This document shows, in pieces, positions 10,042 through 13,747 of a stretch of DNA of 13,747 nucleotides. The stretch lies in contig JAOXYB010036296.1 of the NCBI GenBank assembly GCA_028565635.1, positions 1 to 13,747 on the forward strand, in the 5' to 3' direction. Source of the DNA: Phoronis ovalis. Its lineage: Eukaryota; Phoronida; Phoronidae. The notes below the pieces were generated by a model, which was not told where the DNA came from, made no database searches, and saw only the letters and a list, made by a program, of their open reading frames with translations. Both the position numbers and the translations under genes were made by a program. Every line of letters begins with the position of its first letter. The stretch's first letter is position 1.

Positions 10042-13000
10042 GTGAGTACTGCATGTACCATTTGCTCAAACGCAAGTTACTTGGCGTTTAACGACTACTA
10101 CTCATATATCGCGATCCTCTTTTTCTGCTGTGGCTACAGACACCGGTCTCGTGGCCACCCCCACGATCACACTTCATACTCTCTAGGGAGCTGGTGCCTC
10201 CCATCTGGGGCTAAGTATTTTCCTATTAGACAATTTGCCACCGAAGGAATACCTTAACTTATAAAAAAATTAATAACTTGGTCATTTTAGGAGAAGTATT
10301 TTCTCTTGCTTGATAGTAAGTGTAAAAATGTCGAACAGTACAGCATCATTTTAGCTAAAATAACAAGAATGTTTGTCGGACCCTTGTTTACAGATCTGTA
10401 AGAGTCAATGTTTTGATTGAACTCATTCATCGAGTTTTAACTAAGAAATGACAAGAGACGAAATGGCTATTTTAAGACATCCCAACGTTGTCTTCCCGTA
10501 CAGTAAACAAAATGCACGTACCCCTAGCAAGAATAGTATGGATTGAAATATTTCTCATTACTCAAATTTAATTTTCGTTCTGAATTATATTTATGTTATC
10601 ATTCAGATTTCCGATCAATCAATATAAATCATAAAATTTGCCAAGTGCGCTCTGCGATCATTATAGTGACGTGTCCTCAGTGATTCCATACTCATTTTAA
10701 ACTAATTATTCTCTCCAGCTTGTCGCATTCAATTCACAGAAAAGTGAACAAACACAGAAACACGACGTAGTTATATGAAATACGATGTGGTTAGAAATTT
10801 ACATAAAAATAAGCAATACAAATTATTTTTTTTAATCTGGCAAATATATTTTGTAGAGTTCATGAAAATTTGATTTTTAACTGTAACAGACAACGCCAGT
10901 AGGTATCTAGGGTATCTAAGCAACCATGTTAAGTAAGTTCAAATACAAATTAAATATACTGGAGATATTTATTCTTTTTACTACGCCCTGTTTCTGTAAA
11001 TTTACCAATTTTATGTTGCTAGATGTTATAAAACAATCTGTGTTTTGTTATATAAATAAAATCAGTATATAATAATTAATTATTTAACTGATATTTTTTT
11101 GACTAATGTGAGAGATTTATGGCGGCAACAGCCATAGTTTCGTTAGTAGATCTTTACCGGGGTTTTTACAGCACGTATAATTTGGGTTTTTGGTTGTGCA
11201 TAGGTTAAATTGATTCTCATTATGACCGATGTTCTTTTCAATAAATTAATCTAAATTTCCATTTTTACAGCCGATAGTATAGGATGTTACAAATGTTCTT
11301 CCACGAACAGGAACAACCCCGATTGTGAAGATACGTTTAATGCTACTACAGAATATTATCATCCAGACTGTATGGCAGGCAGAAAGAGCAGGTCTGGGGT
11401 TTTTCCGGCTTACAGTTGTATAAAATTAACTGCCGTAGATGGTAGGTCCATATTTATCCTGGGATAATTTATTATTATACTTTATCCCACTCTCCCATGT
11501 CACCATGAAATTCGTATGTTATTTTTAACATTTTGGTGGGGAAAAGGTTTAAACTTCAATTTATCAGCATGAGTGATATAGGAGCCTAGCAGGATTCGAA
11601 ATTTCATAACTTTTGAATATACTGTTTTTGTTAGGAAAGTTCTTGTTTCACAAATCACCGTTATAATGCTCTGTTGCCGACAATAAGCATTTCGAAATTG
11701 CTCCACATGGATATTACACTGCTCATTTGAATATGACCTTTAATTATCTCTATAGGCATTGGCTAAGAATGGTGATAATTATGATCACCTGTGAGCTCAT
11801 CCTTTCAGGTATTTATGATGTACATAAACATCGAATAGAAACTCGGCTCACATTCATCGTGTGACGCAATGCTATATGTGAGGATACTTGGTTTTCTAAC
11901 TTGTGGCTAATACCCGCAGGGAAGTTAATTATAATGGGGATTTGCAAAACTGGAATTTTTATAAAAAAACAGGACATTCAAAAATTCTGAAATTTTAAAT
12001 CATACGAATTTCACTGAGGGTGACATGGGAGAGTGGGATATATTTTAATTTTATTTCGTTACGTAGCCTCTCAACTTATCCTAGTCCCTATAGAAGAAAA
12101 TTTAAGAGATGCAAACGTATATCAAAACGCGGAATGGCATTGCCAGATATAGCCAGCATGCAGATTGTTCATGTGATAGACTAATATTCGATTCACAATC
12201 ACAAGAAATGAACTCTATGTATTTAACAGCATACATATAACTTGTTACGTGTTCATACCAGGACGGAGAATTAACAGTTTACGTGTACGTACCGATTCAT
12301 TTGGCATGTTTGGGAAGACATTTCAGACTAAATATTTTAGTCCTAGCTTCATGACCGTATACTATCGCTTACCTGCGGCGCAGCCATAGGGTCGTAGCCC
12401 AGATAGTGTTAAAATCAGTAGAAGTTAACCTCTAGTAAAAATACTCATCGTGTGTCAAAAAATTCAACAAATTCAAACCAAAATTGTTGTCTTGTTTGTC
12501 TCTGATATTCCTTCTTGGGTTATCTGTCACTTGAAGCTTGATTAATACTTCTTTTAGCATAAAAATCCATGCAAGATGGAAATTTCGCATTGGTCTGAAT
12601 GGTAATGAATTTGTATGCTAACAGTCACCTTGAGGAGTATTTTAATAAATATATAATTAAAATGGCAAGCTAGGACCAAGACTACTTGTACTTGCCGTTA
12701 ACGAAATGTTTATGCTATTATAAAAAATACTGCAGTTGTGGGCGATATGGGAAATTGTGACGAGCAACATAGGAGGTAAAAATATTACAACGACTCTGTT
12801 ACCATGAGGGGACCAAGGTGATTTTTGAGGGATACACTGGTAACAATTAAGCCTGACACTGGGTGTATTTGTGAAAACGATAATAAAATTAACTTATTTA
12901 AATGTTAAAAGCATTGGATCTTTTCCTGTTTCAGAAAATTCAGGCGATGCAATAGTTGTACGAGATTGCGTGGTGGACAATGGAGGAACAACTAGCGATA

Positions 13001-13197
13001 ATGAAATTGGTAGATCATCACATTGTGGCTGGGTTCACAAGATTGTATTTCAAGGCAACGTAATGAAAGGTTGTCTTGTAGTCTGCTATGGCGATGGATG
13101 CAATAGTGCAAGTGATAAACACATTTCAGTGTTATTTTTAATTGGGGCTTGTATGGCAACTATTTTGCTTTCAATGAGGAGGACTATTTCGACGTGA
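9972..13197 (+). CDS. Ly6/uPAR-type protein, quiver/sleepless-like, membrane-anchored; three exons
   Basis: Exons 9972-10041, 11271-11441 and 12935-13197 join to 504 nt, 167 residues plus stop. A hydrophobic signal peptide spans about residues 8-21. The mature part has ten cysteines (C29, C32, C42, C57, C73, C92, C111, C127, C131, C136), the count for a three-finger fold with five disulphides. The pattern C-Y-K-C-S-S, P-D-C-E-D-T-F, R-D-C and the final C-L-V-V-C-Y-G-D-G-C-N are typical of invertebrate quiver/sleepless proteins; C-N closes the domain. A sequon is at N47. A hydrophobic tail (144-160) follows small residues N-S-A-S (137-140), suiting a GPI anchor, but the tail ends MRRTIST, so a single-pass membrane anchor is possible. 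Family members sit on the outer cell surface and modulate potassium channels, nicotinic receptors or septate junctions. Which role applies here cannot be told. Confidence 0.88.
10042..11270 (+). other. Ly6-type gene intron 1
   Basis: A 1229 nt intron, AT-rich except for a GC-rich islet at about 10121-10215, where 10141-10200 is 62 percent GC by count. A 71-codon frame (10042-10257) runs through the islet but is not in frame with exon 1 and shows no recognised domain. Otherwise I see nothing in the intron. Confidence 0.7.
11271..11441 (+). CDS. Ly6-type gene exon 2 (first half of the three-finger domain)
   Basis: The acceptor is CCATTTTTACAG|CC and the donor GCCGTAGATG|GTAGGT. The exon is exactly 57 codons in length, phase 1 at both ends, and encodes cysteines C29 to C73 with the opening IGCYKCSS motif. 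The frame stays open only between these two sites. Confidence 0.88.
11485..11518 (+). repeat. Left terminal inverted repeat of the MITE
   Basis: A perfect outer 20 bp plus an inner 13 bp separated by a single A. The partner is 12001-12038, where the spacer is five bases (CTCAG on the complementary strand). Confidence 0.85.
12001..12038 (-). repeat. Right terminal inverted repeat of the MITE
   Basis: Reverse complement of the left end, with 20 outer and 13 inner bases identical. It is followed directly by TA, the right target duplication. Confidence 0.85.
12935..13197 (+). CDS. Ly6-type gene exon 3 (second half of the domain and membrane anchor)
   Basis: The acceptor is CTTTTCCTGTTTCAG|AA. 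It joins the G left by exon 2 to make GAA (E81). The exon encodes C92 to C136, the closing CYGDGCN motif and the hydrophobic tail, and ends at TGA 13195-13197. The open frame extends upstream of the acceptor to 12871 without an ATG, which is intronic. Confidence 0.88.
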
Positions 13198-13580
13198 TAA
13201 GCGACATGACGTACTAAGTTACTTTTAGAAGTGGGACAGCAGTTATAAGCGAACAATCTTTCCTGCAGTAAACTAAAAATTCCCCTATGATTGTTGCACA
13301 CATGAGTGGTGATTGTTTTTCGTTATCATGATGCGGAGACCAAAGGAGGATCCGTTAGCACATTACTACTGGCAGTATGTTGAAGACAAGTATTATATAA
13401 GTATTATATTTTTTTTTTTGACTCGAATGAGGCACTGTGGCAAAATGGAAATAATTTGTGGTCGTCAGCGACAACAGTTACAACCAAAATGGCCTGAAAT
13501 GCTTGTTGTGCGCTTAATACAAAAATCTGATATAAACCTGCATTGTAGGAATTATATTAAACACAAATTGTGAATACTTA
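13198..13580 (+). other. Probable 3' untranslated region of the Ly6-type gene
   Basis: No AATAAA follows the stop, but the variant ATTAAA occurs at 13556-13561, so the message probably ends near 13575-13590. A run of ten or more T lies at about 13410-13420. The 86-codon frame at 13313-13573 lies wholly here, starts at a non-ATG codon and has no recognised motif, so it is not taken as a gene. Confidence 0.4.
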
Positions 13581-13588
13581 ATACTTAC

Positions 13589-13706
13589 AAAATGTGAAGA
13601 ACATGTTGTCATTTTGCGCGACTGTATCGTTATGAATTGAAAATACCAATAGGCAACCAATGGTAATCAATATTAACAAGACAACGACGATTCGAAGAAT
13701 CATCAT
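13589..13706 (-). CDS. Possible first coding exon of a signal-anchor or secreted membrane protein
   Basis: On the minus strand two ATGs in a row (13706 and 13703) open 39 codons: MMILR, then a hydrophobic run IVVVLLILITIGCLLVFSI (residues 6-24), then a polar stretch with a sequon at N26 (N-D-T). It ends at a near-ideal donor, ACATTTT|GTAAGT, in phase 1. A short basic tail, one membrane segment and a polar stem are the usual start of type II membrane enzymes such as glycosyl- or sulfotransferases, but a signal peptide is also possible. The frame is open upstream to the window edge, so the true start could be earlier. No second exon was found. If real, its transcript runs leftward through the Ly6-type gene. 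Confidence 0.35.
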
Positions 13707-13747
13707 TGTACGCTGTTTAAATTGGTTATTTGAGCGAAAGGAATTGC

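Larger units (their letters stand above)
11485..12038. mobile_element. MITE-like non-autonomous DNA transposon with TA target duplication
   Basis: The ends are inverted copies of each other: TCCCACTCTCCCATGTCACC at 11485-11504 is exactly the reverse complement of 12019-12038. A further inverted 13 bp match (TGAAATTCGTATG, 11506-11518 against 12013-12001) follows after a small indel, so the terminal repeats are about 34-38 bp. A TA dinucleotide flanks both ends (11483-11484 and 12039-12040), as expected from insertion at TA with target duplication. Inside there is no transposase-like frame; the 68-codon minus frame from 11706 has no family motif. TA duplications fit the Tc1/mariner-type superfamilies, but the end sequence is not one I recognise. 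It lies in intron 2 of the Ly6-type gene and leaves the splice sites intact. Confidence 0.82.
11442..12934 (+). other. Ly6-type gene intron 2
   Basis: A 1493 nt intron that hosts the 554 bp inverted-repeat element at 11485-12038, so part of its length comes from an insertion. The first 40 bases precede the element. The remainder after 12040 is AT-rich apart from a small GC islet at 12371-12402, described in the findings. Confidence 0.72.

Noticed and set aside
13086-13301. 71-codon minus frame across the end of the Ly6-type gene
   Set aside because: It is the antisense shadow of exon 3, which has clear domain evidence on the plus strand.
13313-13573. 86-codon plus frame downstream of the Ly6-type stop
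   Set aside because: Starts at a non-ATG codon, runs over a poly-T tract and contains the candidate ATTAAA near its end; best read as 3' untranslated sequence.

Overview
This is a stretch of AT-rich nuclear DNA from an invertebrate animal. Coding exons are small and separated by introns with GT..AG ends, most of the sequence is non-coding, and there are no bacterial-style packed genes. The protein families present (an orphan metabotropic-glutamate-like receptor and a quiver/sleepless-like Ly6 protein), together with the repeat-rich AT background, suggest a lophotrochozoan, perhaps a bivalve mollusc. That placement is an inference.

Layout. At the left edge, on the minus strand, lie the first two coding exons (1183-844 and 493-288) of a class C G-protein-coupled receptor. 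They encode the signal peptide and the first lobe of the Venus-flytrap ligand-binding domain; the gene continues off the left end. A TATA box fits 5' of it near 1306-1313. From about 1320 to 9971 there is no recognisable gene. This stretch holds a 21-22 bp palindromic minisatellite (about 2524-3050) that changes orientation in the middle, a nearly perfect 52 bp tandem duplication (3471-3574), a weaker duplication near 5255-5380 and a GC-rich hairpin islet (7979-8035).

On the right, on the plus strand, is a complete three-exon gene (9972-10041, 11271-11441, 12935-13197) for a 167-residue secreted, membrane-anchored ten-cysteine Ly6/uPAR-type protein of the quiver/sleepless kind. Both introns are phase 1. 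Intron 1 contains a GC-rich islet. Intron 2 contains a 554 bp non-autonomous DNA transposon (11485-12038) with about 35 bp terminal inverted repeats and TA target duplications. At the right edge, on the minus strand, is a possible first exon of a membrane protein (13706-13589) that points back across the Ly6 gene.

The receptor and the Ly6 gene are divergently oriented and about 8.8 kb apart, so nothing shows shared control. Both products would act at the cell surface, and Ly6 proteins of this group often modulate channels or receptors, but no link between these two is visible. I found no clear sign of an undescribed multi-gene system. The best second-look items are the receptor's altered ligand pocket, the orientation-switching minisatellite, the new MITE and the possible nested-gene arrangement at the right edge.
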